Program-made: the position numbers and the translations under genes
Shown: piece after piece, positions 8,240 through 17,129 of the stretch
Layout: every line of letters starts with the position of its first letter
Numbering within the stretch: position 1 is the first letter of the stretch
Notes under the pieces: model-generated
Told to the model about the DNA's origin: nothing
Database searches by the model: none
Seen by the model: only the letters and a program-made list of their open reading frames with translations
Source: Natronospirillum operosum
GTDB taxonomy: Bacteria > Pseudomonadota > Gammaproteobacteria > Pseudomonadales > Natronospirillaceae
DNA length: 64,000 bases
NCBI RefSeq assembly: GCF_004768465.1
Contig: NZ_SRMF01000011.1
Location: 1 to 64,000, forward strand
Direction: 5' to 3'

Positions 8240-9583
8240 TCAGACCGGACGCGTCTTGATCATCACCCGTATTACCAGCAGGGCACCGGCCGTGGTCAGG
8301 CCGATGGCAAAGCCCCACCAGAGGGCGGTGGGGCCGAACCCCAGACCGAAACTGAGCAGGGCGCCCAGGCCAATACCGGCCAGCCAGTAGCCGCCCACAC
8401 CAATCACGACGGGCACCACGGTGTCCTTGAGGCCGCGCAGCATCCAGGTCGAGAGCACCTGATAACCGTCGAAGATCAGAAACAGCGCGGCGATACCGGC
8501 CAGAATCACGGCGTATTCCAGCGTCTGGGCATAGCCCTCCGCGTCGGGGTTCATGAACAGTCCCACCACCCACTGCGGGCGCAGCAGAAGCAGCAACATG
8601 ATGCACAGGGTCACGGCGGCAGTTACGGCGTAACCGAACCAGGCCAGACGGCGCACCATCACCCTGTCACCGGCCCCCTTGTAATAGGCAATGCGCACGG
8701 CCAGGGCTTCACCCATGGACAGCGCAATGATGAAGTTGACGTCGATCACCGCCAGCACCACATTGTTGGCCGCCAGCCAGGCCGCGCCATAGATACCGAT
8801 CAGCATCGAGATCACTATAAAGAAGCCGCTTTCCAGCAACTGCATGGCGCCCGCCGGCAGTCCGAGCCGGGTCAGCTCCCACAGGCGTCGCCAGCGCAGC
8901 ACCAGCAATTGACGCAGAAAGTCCAGGCTGTAGGCGCGCTCTGCCGCCCAGGCATAGGCCAGCAGGATGAGCAGTGACAGAACGTTGACCAGTACAGTGG
9001 CCACGGCAGCACCGACTACGCCCAGGGCAGGAAAGCCGAAGCGACCAAATACCAGCAACTGGTTCAGCAGGTAGTTCACCACCACGGCGGCGATGGACAC
9101 GAGCAGAAACACCGAAGCCCGCTTCATGACGGTCAGAAAGTTCCGTACCACAGCGAACCAGAGACCGGGCACCAGCATCCAGGCGACCCAGAACAGGTAG
9201 GACTCGATTTCCGTCTGCATGGCGGCTTCATAGTCCAGCTGGCGCAAGACCCAGGGTGTCAGTATCACCACCAGAATGCCGAGCAGGGCAATCAGCAAGG
9301 CCAGCCAGAAACCCTGCACCACGGTCAGGGTCACATCTCCGGGCCGGTCCTGCGCCAGTGCCTCGGCACTGAGTACCGATACCATGGACAGGATGCAGAA
9401 CCCCATTACCAACCAGCCGAAGACGATGGTCTTGCCCAGGCCGACTGCGGCCAGTTCGACACTGCCGAGCTGACCGACGATATAGAGATCAGTCAGTCCA
9501 ATGGCCACTTCAGAGAAATAATAGGCCAGCAACGGCAGACTGATGCCGAGTACGGTTCTGTATTCTCTGTATGTATGTGTCAT
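8240..9583 (-). CDS. MATE family multidrug efflux protein
   Basis: A 447-residue polytopic inner-membrane protein with about 12 hydrophobic spans arranged as two similar halves, the MATE (NorM/DinF) fold. Such proteins export cationic drugs or metabolites using Na+ or H+. The N-terminus TVLGISLPLLAYYFSEVAIG, with IVGQLGSVELAAVGLGKT, is typical of the first MATE repeat. It is the upstream gene of the pair with WYL-GST, but 282 bases separate them, so a shared transcript is uncertain. It is divergent from the outer-membrane barrel gene at 9767. The substrate cannot be told. Confidence 0.9.
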   Translation of the reverse strand: MTHTYREYRTVLGISLPLLAYYFSEVAIGLTDLYIVGQLGSVELAAVGLGKTIVFGWLVMGFCILSMVSVLSAEALAQDRPGDVTLTVVQGFWLALLIALLGILVVILTPWVLRQLDYEAAMQTEIESYLFWVAWMLVPGLWFAVVRNFLTVMKRASVFLLVSIAAVVVNYLLNQLLVFGRFGFPALGVVGAAVATVLVNVLSLLILLAYAWAAERAYSLDFLRQLLVLRWRRLWELTRLGLPAGAMQLLESGFFIVISMLIGIYGAAWLAANNVVLAVIDVNFIIALSMGEALAVRIAYYKGAGDRVMVRRLAWFGYAVTAAVTLCIMLLLLLRPQWVVGLFMNPDAEGYAQTLEYAVILAGIAALFLIFDGYQVLSTWMLRGLKDTVVPVVIGVGGYWLAGIGLGALLSFGLGFGPTALWWGFAIGLTTAGALLVIRVMIKTRPV

Positions 9584-9766
9584 CTGTCACTTCCTTGATC
9601 CTGTGCAGGCGGGCTATGCTGCCATATCTGCCGACCAAACGGCAGTGGCGGCCCGGGCACAATGGCTGTTGTTGCGGCACAGGTCGTCCAGGGATCGGTT
9701 TGTCGGCAGCCTGCGTAATGAGCAGGCCGTTGCAGACAGTCATTCACCATGCATGAGGGAGTTTTG

Positions 9767-10894
9767 ATGGTTGCCCCAATTAACCGGCACCGTGTTGCCG
9801 CAAGTCAGATTGTCGCCAGTCGGGTCGAGGCCGGAACGCGACGCGGAGTCGTGTGGAGGCGGGGGCTTGTCAGAGGGTTGTTGATGCTGGGGCTGTTGCA
9901 GGCCCAGACGGTGTTGGCAGCAGACTATATTGTGCTGCCGGTGTTCGGCAGTCAGCCGGACACCGGGGTTCAGTTGGGCGTGGCGGCCATCTGGGAGAGC
10001 GAGCCGGTGGCAGACAGCTATGCGGTCAATCTGTTTCTGCTGGGGACGGAGAACCGGCAGGCCATGGGCTCGGTGGGCCTGCGCATACCGGGTGTTGTAT
10101 CCGGACGCCGAGACTACTTCGAGGCCGAGATTCATGCCAGCTACTTCCCCAATGAGTTTTTCGGCTACCGGGCCACCTTTCTGGAGGACGGCGCCGGCTA
10201 TGATGAGGAAACTCTGCGCTTCCGGCTGGCCTGGTCCTACCCGCTCGACAGCCGCTGGCGGGTGGGTGTCGGTGGCATAGCCGCTGTTTCCGAGGTCGAG
10301 TTTGATGACCCGCAGGATCCGCTGCTGGATGATGTGGCCTGGACCGAGGGTGGCCGCCTGTTCGGGCTGGAAGGCAGCCTGACCCGGGATTCACGGGACA
10401 GCATGAGCTGGCCAACCATGGGCACCTGGGCACGCACCGAGGCGACGGTCGCCCGGGATGACGACAGCGAAACCTTTGCCTGGGCCAGTCAGAGTGCGGC
10501 CGTGTACTACCAGATCCCGGCCGATGTCATCCTGGCACTCGGGGGGCAGGTGCAGGCCGCCACCGACAACACGCCGTTTCTGTACATGCCGACACTCACC
10601 GGCAGTCAGTGGATGCGCGGTCTGCGCGACGGGCAGTATCGACACCAAACGACAGTGGCCACCCAGCTTGAAGCCCGTCTGCCGCTGAGTCCCCGCTTTG
10701 CAGCCACCACCTTTGTGCATACCGGACAGGTCGCCAGCAACCCGGGTCGCTGGTGGGACGAAGACTGGAAAAGCGGCGGCGGGGTCGGCTTGCGCTATTC
10801 GATCAGCAATGAACGCCGGCAGAACATTCGTGTGGATATGGGCTGGGTAGACGGCCGTGGTGGCCTGGTCATCAATTTCGGCGAGGCCTTCTGA
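9767..10894 (+). CDS. BamA/TamA-family outer-membrane beta-barrel without POTRA domains
   Basis: A 375-residue protein. After a long basic N-region there is a hydrophobic signal core (RGLLMLGLLQAQTVLA) with likely cleavage before ADYIV. The remainder resembles the bacterial surface antigen (Omp85) barrel: it starts VLPVFGSQPDTGVQLGVAA and has the loop-6 region MRGLRDGQYR, which corresponds to the conserved RG(F/Y) motif. There is no room for POTRA repeats, so it is a short stand-alone barrel rather than BamA itself. ATG at 9767 follows GAGGGAG. An internal GTG at 9851 would shorten the unusual 50-residue signal region. The function is unknown; export or assembly of surface material is possible. 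Confidence 0.75.
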   Translation: MVAPINRHRVAASQIVASRVEAGTRRGVVWRRGLVRGLLMLGLLQAQTVLAADYIVLPVFGSQPDTGVQLGVAAIWESEPVADSYAVNLFLLGTENRQAMGSVGLRIPGVVSGRRDYFEAEIHASYFPNEFFGYRATFLEDGAGYDEETLRFRLAWSYPLDSRWRVGVGGIAAVSEVEFDDPQDPLLDDVAWTEGGRLFGLEGSLTRDSRDSMSWPTMGTWARTEATVARDDDSETFAWASQSAAVYYQIPADVILALGGQVQAATDNTPFLYMPTLTGSQWMRGLRDGQYRHQTTVATQLEARLPLSPRFAATTFVHTGQVASNPGRWWDEDWKSGGGVGLRYSISNERRQNIRVDMGWVDGRGGLVINFGEAF

Positions 10895-10981
10895 GCAACT
10901 TGACGGAAAGCGGTTGTGATCGAGTCGGGGCAGCCCCATGTATATGTGCAGCCTGAATTGATTGTTCCGAGGATGACTGGT

Positions 10982-12004
10982 ATGAGCGGCTCCGCCCTGA
11001 AACGTGTGCTGGATCTCGGGTTTCCCTGGCAGACTGCCGACCCGTTTCTGTTCTGTGTGCATCATGAAGATCACTTCCCGCGGGGGAATGGGCAGATGGG
11101 GCCTGACGCCTCGCTGGCGGGTCGGAATCTGGGCATGGATTTTGAAATCCGGGATGGCTGGCGCATGTATCACGGGGAGCGTATCCCGGGTTTCCCGGCG
11201 CACCCGCACCGAGGCTTCGAGACTATTACCGTGGTTACGCGGGGCTTTGTCGACCACGCGGATTCCCTGGGTGCCGCCGGCCGCTACGGCGAAGGTGATA
11301 CCCAGTGGATGACGGCAGGCCGCGGCGTGCAGCATTCGGAGATGTTTCCGCTGCTGAATGATGAGGCCGGCAATGAGCTGGAACTGTTTCAGATCTGGAT
11401 CAATCTGCCGGCACGCAACAAGATGACAGAGCCTCATTTCGCCATGCTGTGGAACGAGGATGTGCCCGTTTATCGGCACGAGGACAGCGCCGGGCGTGTG
11501 ACCGAGGTGAATCTGATTGCCGGCCGGCTGGAGGATCTGCAGGCCCCGCCACCGCCGCCTGCCAGTTGGGCTGCCGATGCCGCCAACGAGGTGGCCGTGT
11601 GGACACTGTGCCTGGAACCTGGCGCCGAGTGGACCTTGCCGGCGGCCAGTCCGGGTCTGAACCGCTGCCTCTATGTCTACCGAGGTTCACTGCTGACGGT
11701 CGAAGGGCAGACCATCAGGCCGCAGCAGGGTGCCGTGCTGCACTCCGATCAGGCGGCCCGACTGCGGGCAGGGGAGGACGTCACCTGGGCCCTGATGCTG
11801 CAGGGTCGCCCGATTGCCGAGCCCTTCGCCAGTCATGGTCCCTTTGTGATGAACACAGAGCAGGAAATTCATCAGGCCTTTGCCGACTTCCGTCGCGATG
11901 AATTCGGTGGCTGGCCGTGGCCGGACCGTGATCAGGTGCATGCGAAAGATCGTGGCCGCTTTGCCCGTTTTGCCGACGGTACGGAGATCACGCCCACCGA
12001 GTGA
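10982..12004 (+). CDS. Pirin-family bicupin protein
   Basis: A 340-residue protein with the N-terminal pirin cupin, including the metal-binding run FPAHPHRGFETITVV and GRGVQHSEMF (two conserved histidine regions plus a glutamate), followed by a second cupin-like domain. Pirins are Fe-containing; some have quercetinase activity and others act as redox-dependent regulatory partners, so the role here is open. The frame runs back to 10916, but ATG at 10982 has GAGG 9 bases upstream and matches the family start MSGSALKRVLDLG. It follows the barrel gene by 87 bases on the same strand. Nothing in the neighbourhood points to a substrate. Confidence 0.87.
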   Translation: MSGSALKRVLDLGFPWQTADPFLFCVHHEDHFPRGNGQMGPDASLAGRNLGMDFEIRDGWRMYHGERIPGFPAHPHRGFETITVVTRGFVDHADSLGAAGRYGEGDTQWMTAGRGVQHSEMFPLLNDEAGNELELFQIWINLPARNKMTEPHFAMLWNEDVPVYRHEDSAGRVTEVNLIAGRLEDLQAPPPPPASWAADAANEVAVWTLCLEPGAEWTLPAASPGLNRCLYVYRGSLLTVEGQTIRPQQGAVLHSDQAARLRAGEDVTWALMLQGRPIAEPFASHGPFVMNTEQEIHQAFADFRRDEFGGWPWPDRDQVHAKDRGRFARFADGTEITPTE

Positions 12005-12064
12005 CGGTGACAGCGGTCACTGCTAGACTGAGTGTGATGCGGTTCATGCGCAGAGGCAGCAGTC

Positions 12065-12886
12065 ATGAGAAAAGCACTACGCCGTGCAGAACGGGGAGCT
12101 GTTGCCGGGCTGGTATTGGCAGCGGTGCTGGTTGTTTCGGCTGCTGGCAGTTCCCTGGCCTCGGATCAGGCGTCGGTAGAGCTGCCGGATCATATTCTTC
12201 TGACTACCGGTGGCTGGCCTCCGTTCCTGGTTGAGGATCATTATCAGCAGGGCTTTATTGCCCACCTGATTCGCGATGTGTTCGCAGAGCATGATATTGA
12301 TGTCGAGTTTCAGTTCATGCCCTGGGCCAGAGCCTATCAGCATGCCGCAGCGGGCCAGGCGCATGGAACTGCGGTCTGGATGGATCAGGCAGAGCGCCAT
12401 GATGATTTCCTGTACAGCGATCCGGTGCTGGAAGAGACGTTTGTCTTTTTTCACCGCGCAGGCCACGACTTCGACTGGAACTCCTTTGACGATCTGCGTG
12501 CTCTGATCATGGGCGGCGTCTATGGCTACAGCTATGGGCCGGCATTTGACCGGGCCCATGCTGACAACATCTTCTCGGTGGACTGGGTGGCAGACGAGGC
12601 GCTCAACCTGCAGAAGCTGCTGCGCGGCCGTATTGACCTCTACCCTCAGGAGATCAATGTCGGTTACGCCAATATACAGAGCACGCTGTCGGCAGAAGAA
12701 GCCGCGCAGTTGACCCACCACCCCAGACCGATTCACAGCGACTACAGCTTCCTCCTGCTGACCGCCGCCTTGCCGGAGTCAGAGCCGCTGCTGTCCCTGT
12801 TCAACCGGACCCTGGCCGACTTCCGGGAAGATGGCCGCTATGAGCGTTATTTCGAGCGTTCCGCTGCCGGTTACTATCAGCCATGA
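12065..12886 (+). CDS. Orphan periplasmic solute-binding protein (SBP_bac_3 type)
   Basis: A 273-residue secreted protein with a basic N-terminus and a hydrophobic signal (GLVLAAVLVVSAAGSSLA), then a family-3 solute-binding fold (ILLTTGGWPPFLVED; MPWARAYQHAAAGQ; LLRGRIDLYPQEINVGY). Such proteins bind amino acids or similar small molecules. No ABC permease or ATPase gene lies nearby, so it may work with a remote transporter or be a sensor-type binding protein of the kind common in Oceanospirillales and Pseudomonas. Its end overlaps the convergent XRE gene by 10 bases. Confidence 0.8.
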   Translation: MRKALRRAERGAVAGLVLAAVLVVSAAGSSLASDQASVELPDHILLTTGGWPPFLVEDHYQQGFIAHLIRDVFAEHDIDVEFQFMPWARAYQHAAAGQAHGTAVWMDQAERHDDFLYSDPVLEETFVFFHRAGHDFDWNSFDDLRALIMGGVYGYSYGPAFDRAHADNIFSVDWVADEALNLQKLLRGRIDLYPQEINVGYANIQSTLSAEEAAQLTHHPRPIHSDYSFLLLTAALPESEPLLSLFNRTLADFREDGRYERYFERSAAGYYQP

Positions 12887-13806
12887 CCCTGAATCTCTCC
12901 CGGCCATGCCACGCCGGGCAGTTGCTGCACCACCTGTTGCACCTGATGCAACAGGCTGTCGGGGTGTCGACTGAACAGCCCGTGCAGGTATTCCATGCGC
13001 AAATGCTGTAGCCAGCGGCGAGCGTAGAAATGGGAACCACAGGTGATCCACAGCGGGTTGATGCCGGTGGCCGCCCACAGGCGCATGGCCATATGGGTGC
13101 CGAACTGACGCACGCCCTGCAGCCGGTTGCGCTCGTAGGCTGACAATGTGCTGTAGGTGATGCCCAGCAGCTCGGCAAGTTCCTCTTGTCCGATGCCGAC
13201 GATCTGCCGGAGCTGATACAGGCCTTCACCTATGATCTGGTAGTAGGCATCCAGTTCGGCATCGATCTGTGAATTCTCGGGCCAGTGCAACTCGAGTTCG
13301 GGCGGTGCTGCCTGGTCCAGTTCCAACTGATGACACAGCAGGGCTGCCAGCCCGTTGAAGGCGCCGTCACTGCAACGTCCGACATAGCTTTGCAGCGGCA
13401 GGAACTCACGCCGCAGGGTCAGATGGCTGAACAGGTGTTCGTAGCAACTGCCGGCAAGCAGGTAGTGCAGCGGTATGCCGGTGCGCATCATGTACTGGGC
13501 CGTGGTCAGCAGACGCAACTGGTGCCGCCCATCTTCATAGTTGCGGTATTGTGTTCGCGAGACATTCAGCAGGGCGGCAATTTCGTACTGATGAGCCTGC
13601 AACGCCAGTCGGCAGCGACGGAGGTTGAGGCCGATAGTGGATGCCTCGTTGGCCTCCAGTCGCTCGAAGTCGAGTTTGCGTGGCACCCAGTGCCGTTTGA
13701 TGGTCGCTTTCAACGGCGTCAGGTCGACGCCCCGGCCCACCCAGTGGGGCTTCATAAGGTCGGTTTGCGGGGGCAGATGGCTAATGGGGGAGTGGCATGC
13801 CGTCAT
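12877..13806 (-). CDS. Regulator with two XRE-type helix-turn-helix modules
   Basis: A 309-residue cytosolic protein with two Cro/C1-like domains. Residues about 58-117 read LNLRRCRLALQAHQYEIAAL...NVSRTQYRNYEDG and end in TGIPLHYLLAG. Residues about 195-257 read GLYQLRQIVGIGQEELAELL...TYSTLSAYER and end in TGINPLWITCG. The matching ends suggest an internal duplication. ATG at 13806 has GAGG 8 bases before it. It contains no sensor domain that I recognise. A tandem arrangement could let one chain contact both halves of an operator. The targets are unknown; the orphan binding-protein gene converges with it and choV lies behind it. Confidence 0.75.
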   Translation of the reverse strand: MTACHSPISHLPPQTDLMKPHWVGRGVDLTPLKATIKRHWVPRKLDFERLEANEASTIGLNLRRCRLALQAHQYEIAALLNVSRTQYRNYEDGRHQLRLLTTAQYMMRTGIPLHYLLAGSCYEHLFSHLTLRREFLPLQSYVGRCSDGAFNGLAALLCHQLELDQAAPPELELHWPENSQIDAELDAYYQIIGEGLYQLRQIVGIGQEELAELLGITYSTLSAYERNRLQGVRQFGTHMAMRLWAATGINPLWITCGSHFYARRWLQHLRMEYLHGLFSRHPDSLLHQVQQVVQQLPGVAWPGEIQGHG

Positions 13807-13952
13807 GGTGAGGTCCTCTCTGCGGTGACATTATGCCAGGTGGTGCCCTTTATTCCTGTGGGCTCCAACTACCCTGACGGACAAGCCTGTTCAGCATACT
13901 GAACCTGGGGAGCAGTTTTTATATCAGAAGTTGACATTCTTTGGGCTGTAAA

Positions 13953-13980
13953 AGCGCACCTTTTGTCCTGCCGGTGCGCT
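13953..13980 (-). terminator. Rho-independent terminator after choV
   Basis: On the minus strand, 9 bases past the choV stop, AGCGCACC pairs with GGTGCGCT (8 bp, 12-base loop) and a TTTTA run follows. It ends the bet-cho operon. Confidence 0.85.
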
Positions 13981-13989
13981 TCCGGCCTG

Positions 13990-15171
13990 TCAGCTGTCAC
14001 TCAGATGCTTGCTCAGCAGAGTGTGGTAGATTTCCCGTTCTCCCAGCGCGCCCACCAGCCGCCCGTCAGCTTCCACCAGCAGGTTGTGCCCGGTGACATA
14101 GCAGATCTCCACGGCGTTGCGCATGGGTGTGGCGGCCGGAATCCGTGTCGGCAGCCGGTCCAGCGACTCGATAGCCTGACCGGGCTGCCAGCGCTGAGTG
14201 CTGAATGACTCGCCGCCCATGGTGACCCGGGTCGCCATGATATCTTCGCTGGTCATGACCCAGACATCATGCCGCTGACTGATACAGCGGTTGTTGTCGG
14301 CATCGGCCGGAATATCGTCCAGGCGCCGCATGACGGACCCGGCCTCGAGCGTGTTGAGTGGGTTGGTGTTGGCGACAAAGCTTTTTACATAGTCATCGGC
14401 CGGGTACAGGATGATGTCTTCCGGCGGCCCCTGCTGCACGATGCGGCCATCCTTCATGATCACGATATTATTGCCCAGACGCAGGGCTTCATCCAGATCA
14501 TGGCTGACGAACAGGATGGTTTTCTGCAGTTTTGCCTGCAGCTCCAGCAGTTCGCTTTGCAATTGATGGCGAATCAGCGGGTCCAGGGCGGAGAAGGGCT
14601 CATCCATCAGCAGAATATCCGATTCGGTCGCCAGTGCCCGGGCCAGACCCACACGCTGGCGCATGCCGCCGGACAGTTCATCCGGGTAGGCATGGCGCCA
14701 GGCATCCAGACCGACCAGCGCCAACTGGTGATCCACCCTGGCCTGCTGATCAGTCTTGCTCAGGTGCTGCTGGCGCAGACCGAAGGCCACATTTTCCTCC
14801 ACAGTCAGCCAGGGCATCAGGGCAAAACTCTGAAACACCATGGAAATCCGTCGCGTGCGGATGTCGCGCTGGGTGGCTGCATCGACTTTGGCAAAGTCGA
14901 CCTGCTGACCCTCATGCTCTATCAGCACCTCGCCCCGGGTCACGGCATTGAGGCCGTTGACGGTGCGCAGCAGGCTGGATTTGCCGGAGCCGGAGAGCCC
15001 CATCAGCACGCATATTTCTCCGCGCGGTATGGTCAGGTTGGCTTCCTGTACGCCGAGAATCTGCCCGGTTTCGGCCTTGATGGCGTCCCGGTCGGCGCCC
15101 TGGTCCAGCATCTCCAGAGCACGCTGCGGGCGCTGGCCGAAGACCACACTGACATTATTGAGTTCAATCAT
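13990..15171 (-). CDS. choV: Choline/glycine betaine ABC transporter ATP-binding protein
   Basis: A 393-residue ATPase of the ProV/ChoV group. Walker A is GLSGSGKS (58-65), the ABC signature LSGGMRQRV, Walker B ILLMDEP, and the D-loop SALDPL. The roughly 110 residues after the ATPase end in a CBS-like region (HNLLVEADGRLVGALGE), which in OpuA/ProV-type transporters senses ionic strength. The frame is open upstream to 15312, but MIELNNVSVVFGQ at 15171 is the family start. It is the last gene of the bet-cho operon, one base after the choW stop, and is followed by a terminator. It powers uptake of choline or betaine as osmoprotectant. Confidence 0.92.
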   Translation of the reverse strand: MIELNNVSVVFGQRPQRALEMLDQGADRDAIKAETGQILGVQEANLTIPRGEICVLMGLSGSGKSSLLRTVNGLNAVTRGEVLIEHEGQQVDFAKVDAATQRDIRTRRISMVFQSFALMPWLTVEENVAFGLRQQHLSKTDQQARVDHQLALVGLDAWRHAYPDELSGGMRQRVGLARALATESDILLMDEPFSALDPLIRHQLQSELLELQAKLQKTILFVSHDLDEALRLGNNIVIMKDGRIVQQGPPEDIILYPADDYVKSFVANTNPLNTLEAGSVMRRLDDIPADADNNRCISQRHDVWVMTSEDIMATRVTMGGESFSTQRWQPGQAIESLDRLPTRIPAATPMRNAVEICYVTGHNLLVEADGRLVGALGEREIYHTLLSKHLSDS

Positions 15172-15172
15172 T

Positions 15173-16020
15173 TCAGCTTGCCTCATGTCTGGAGCGTTGG
15201 CGGAACAGACGGTCCAGCCAGATGGCCACCAGCACAATGGCCAGACCGGCTTCGAAGCCGCGGGCGATATCGACCGTGTTGAGTGCACGCACCACGGGTA
15301 CGCCCAGACCATCGGCGCCGACCAGAGCGGCGATGACCACCATCGACAGCGACAGCATGATGCACTGGGTGATGCCGGCGCCGATGCTGTTCATGGCGGC
15401 CGGCAGTTCGATGCGAAACAGGATCTGGCGCTGGGTGTAGCCAAAGGCGCGCCCTGCCTCCAGAAATTCCTTCGGTACCTGGGAAATACCCAGGTAGGTC
15501 AGCCTGATGGGCGCAGCGATAGCGAACACCACGGTGGAAATGACACCCGGCACCACACCCAGACCGAACATGGTCAGGGTCGGAATCAGGTACACGAACG
15601 GCGGAATGGTCTGCATCAGATCCAGCACCGGTTGCAGCGCACGATAGAGCCGCGGATGGTGCGCGGCGTAGATGCCGGTCGGGAGGCCGATCACGATACA
15701 GATCAGGGTGGCATAGAGAATCAGTGACAGGGTGGCCATGGTCGCCACCCAGTAGCCGAGATTGAGAATCAGCAGGAAGCTGATAGCGGTGAACACTGCA
15801 AGTCCCGACGCCGCTGCACAGCATAGGTAATTGCGGTGAACACGGCTATCAGCACCAGCGGCGGAAACCACAGCAGGGTACCGGTCAGGCCGTGAATCAG
15901 ATCCGCCAGGTTGTCGGAGATCGCATCGAAGAACAGACTGCCGCTGTCCACCATCCAGTCGATCAGGTTGGCCATCCAGCGGCCGAAAGGCAGCTTGTTG
16001 TCATAGAACCATTGCATCAT
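15173..16020 (-). pseudogene. choW: Choline ABC transporter permease with a one-base frameshift
   Basis: The gene is complete in content but split between two frames. From ATG at 16020 (MMQWFYDNKLPFGRWMANLI) the first frame runs through TAITYAVQRRR at residue 72 and then drifts to a stop at 15769. The rest, from GLAVFTAISFLLILNLGYW to the stop at 15173, is in the -1 frame and contains the conserved permease core (QPVLDLMQTIPPFVYLIPTL). The break is at a CCC run at 15804-15806 (GGG on the coding strand). One extra G would restore QRRRGLAVF and a 282-residue protein of normal ChoW length. It could be a sequencing or assembly error or a real disabling mutation. The flanking choX and choV are intact. 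Confidence 0.85.
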
Positions 16021-16109
16021 GAGAGGTGTCCTGCACAGTGCTTCCCCGCCGGAGCCGATCTTGGGGCACTGCGATGCCCAGGCTCCGGGAGGAAGGGGAG
16101 AACGACGCG

Positions 16110-16128
16110 GGCCGCCAGGCGGCCCGAC
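16110..16128 (-). promoter_or_regulatory. Intercistronic hairpin between choX and choW
   Basis: CGGGCCGC and GCGGCCCG form an 8-bp stem with a 3-base loop just after the choX stop, with no T-run. In binding-protein operons such hairpins commonly stabilise the upstream message or lower downstream expression. That role is inferred here. Confidence 0.6.
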
Positions 16129-16131
16129 CTG

Positions 16132-17091
16132 TTAGTGACCGAAGGCGGCGCGGGCCACCGGCAGGGCGTCCTCACCATCCACGGTCTGCACGCCGTCCAG
16201 CCAGGCCTCCAGAATACCCGGGTTGGCTTCCAGCCAGCTGCGAGCCGCTACCCGCGGGTCCTGGCCGTCGTTCAGGATGCCGGCCATGACTTCGTTTTCC
16301 ATGTCCAGGGTGAATTCCAGATTGTGCAGGAAGGTGCCCAGGTTGGCGCATTCATCCACCAGGCCGGCGCGGGTATTGGTATAGACGGTGGCACCGCCGA
16401 AGTCCGGGCCGAACCAGTCATCGCCATCGGCCAGGTATTCCAGGTCGTGGTTGGCATTCATGGGATGCGGCTCCCAGCCCAGGAAGACGATCCACTCGTC
16501 GCGGCGCTCGGCGCGGGCCACCTGGCTCAACATGCCGGCTTCACTGGACTCCATCAGGCGGAAGTCGCCCAGCCCGAAGGCATCGGCGTCGATCATGTCC
16601 TGAATCAGGCGATTGCCATCGTTGCCTGGCTCGATGCCGTAGATGCGACCATCGAGTTCGTCGGCAAAGTCGGCAATGTTCTCGAAGCTGGTCAGGCCAG
16701 CCGCATAGACATTGCGCGGCACGGCCAGGGTGTACTTGGCCCCTTCGAGGTTGGCGCGAATGGTTTCTACCGAGCCGTCCTCGCGATAGGGCGCGATATC
16801 GGCTTCCATGGTCGGCATCCAGTTGCCGAGGAATACATCGATATCGTTGTTGCTCAGTGAGCGGTAGGTGACCGGCACTGACAGCACCGTATCATTGGCT
16901 TCATAACCGATGGCTTCCAGCACCTCGGAGGTCAGTGCTGTGGTGGCAGTAATATCGGTCCAGCCGACATCGGAAAACTCTACTGTGCGGCATTGGTCGC
17001 TGACGGCCAGAGCCTGGCCGGTGAGTGTCATGGTGGCCAGAGTCACGCTGGCCAGAATCAGTGGTCGTGTAGTCATTGTCGTGATCCTCAT
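16132..17091 (-). CDS. choX: Choline/glycine betaine-binding periplasmic protein
   Basis: A 319-residue secreted protein with signal peptide MTTRPLILASVTLATMTLTG...ALA, then a mature OpuAC/ProX-type fold starting around SDQCRTVEFSDVGWTDI, with VFLGNWMPTMEADIAPYRED and WIVFLGWEPHPMNANHDL supplying the aromatic residues that cage quaternary amines. Two ATGs are possible (17091 and 17076). I kept 17091, although the second has GAGG upstream. It lies 38 bases after betA in the operon and delivers choline or betaine to ChoW/ChoV. The hairpin behind it fits the higher expression usual for binding proteins. Confidence 0.9.
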   Translation of the reverse strand: MRITTMTTRPLILASVTLATMTLTGQALAVSDQCRTVEFSDVGWTDITATTALTSEVLEAIGYEANDTVLSVPVTYRSLSNNDIDVFLGNWMPTMEADIAPYREDGSVETIRANLEGAKYTLAVPRNVYAAGLTSFENIADFADELDGRIYGIEPGNDGNRLIQDMIDADAFGLGDFRLMESSEAGMLSQVARAERRDEWIVFLGWEPHPMNANHDLEYLADGDDWFGPDFGGATVYTNTRAGLVDECANLGTFLHNLEFTLDMENEVMAGILNDGQDPRVAARSWLEANPGILEAWLDGVQTVDGEDALPVARAAFGH

Positions 17092-17129
17092 TTTTCTCTC
17101 TTGTATGTCGTTGCGGTTGTCGGACTCTG

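Noticed and set aside
15769-16020. An independent 83-residue membrane protein
   Set aside because: It is the N-terminal part of ChoW read up to the frameshift; the rest follows in the next frame.
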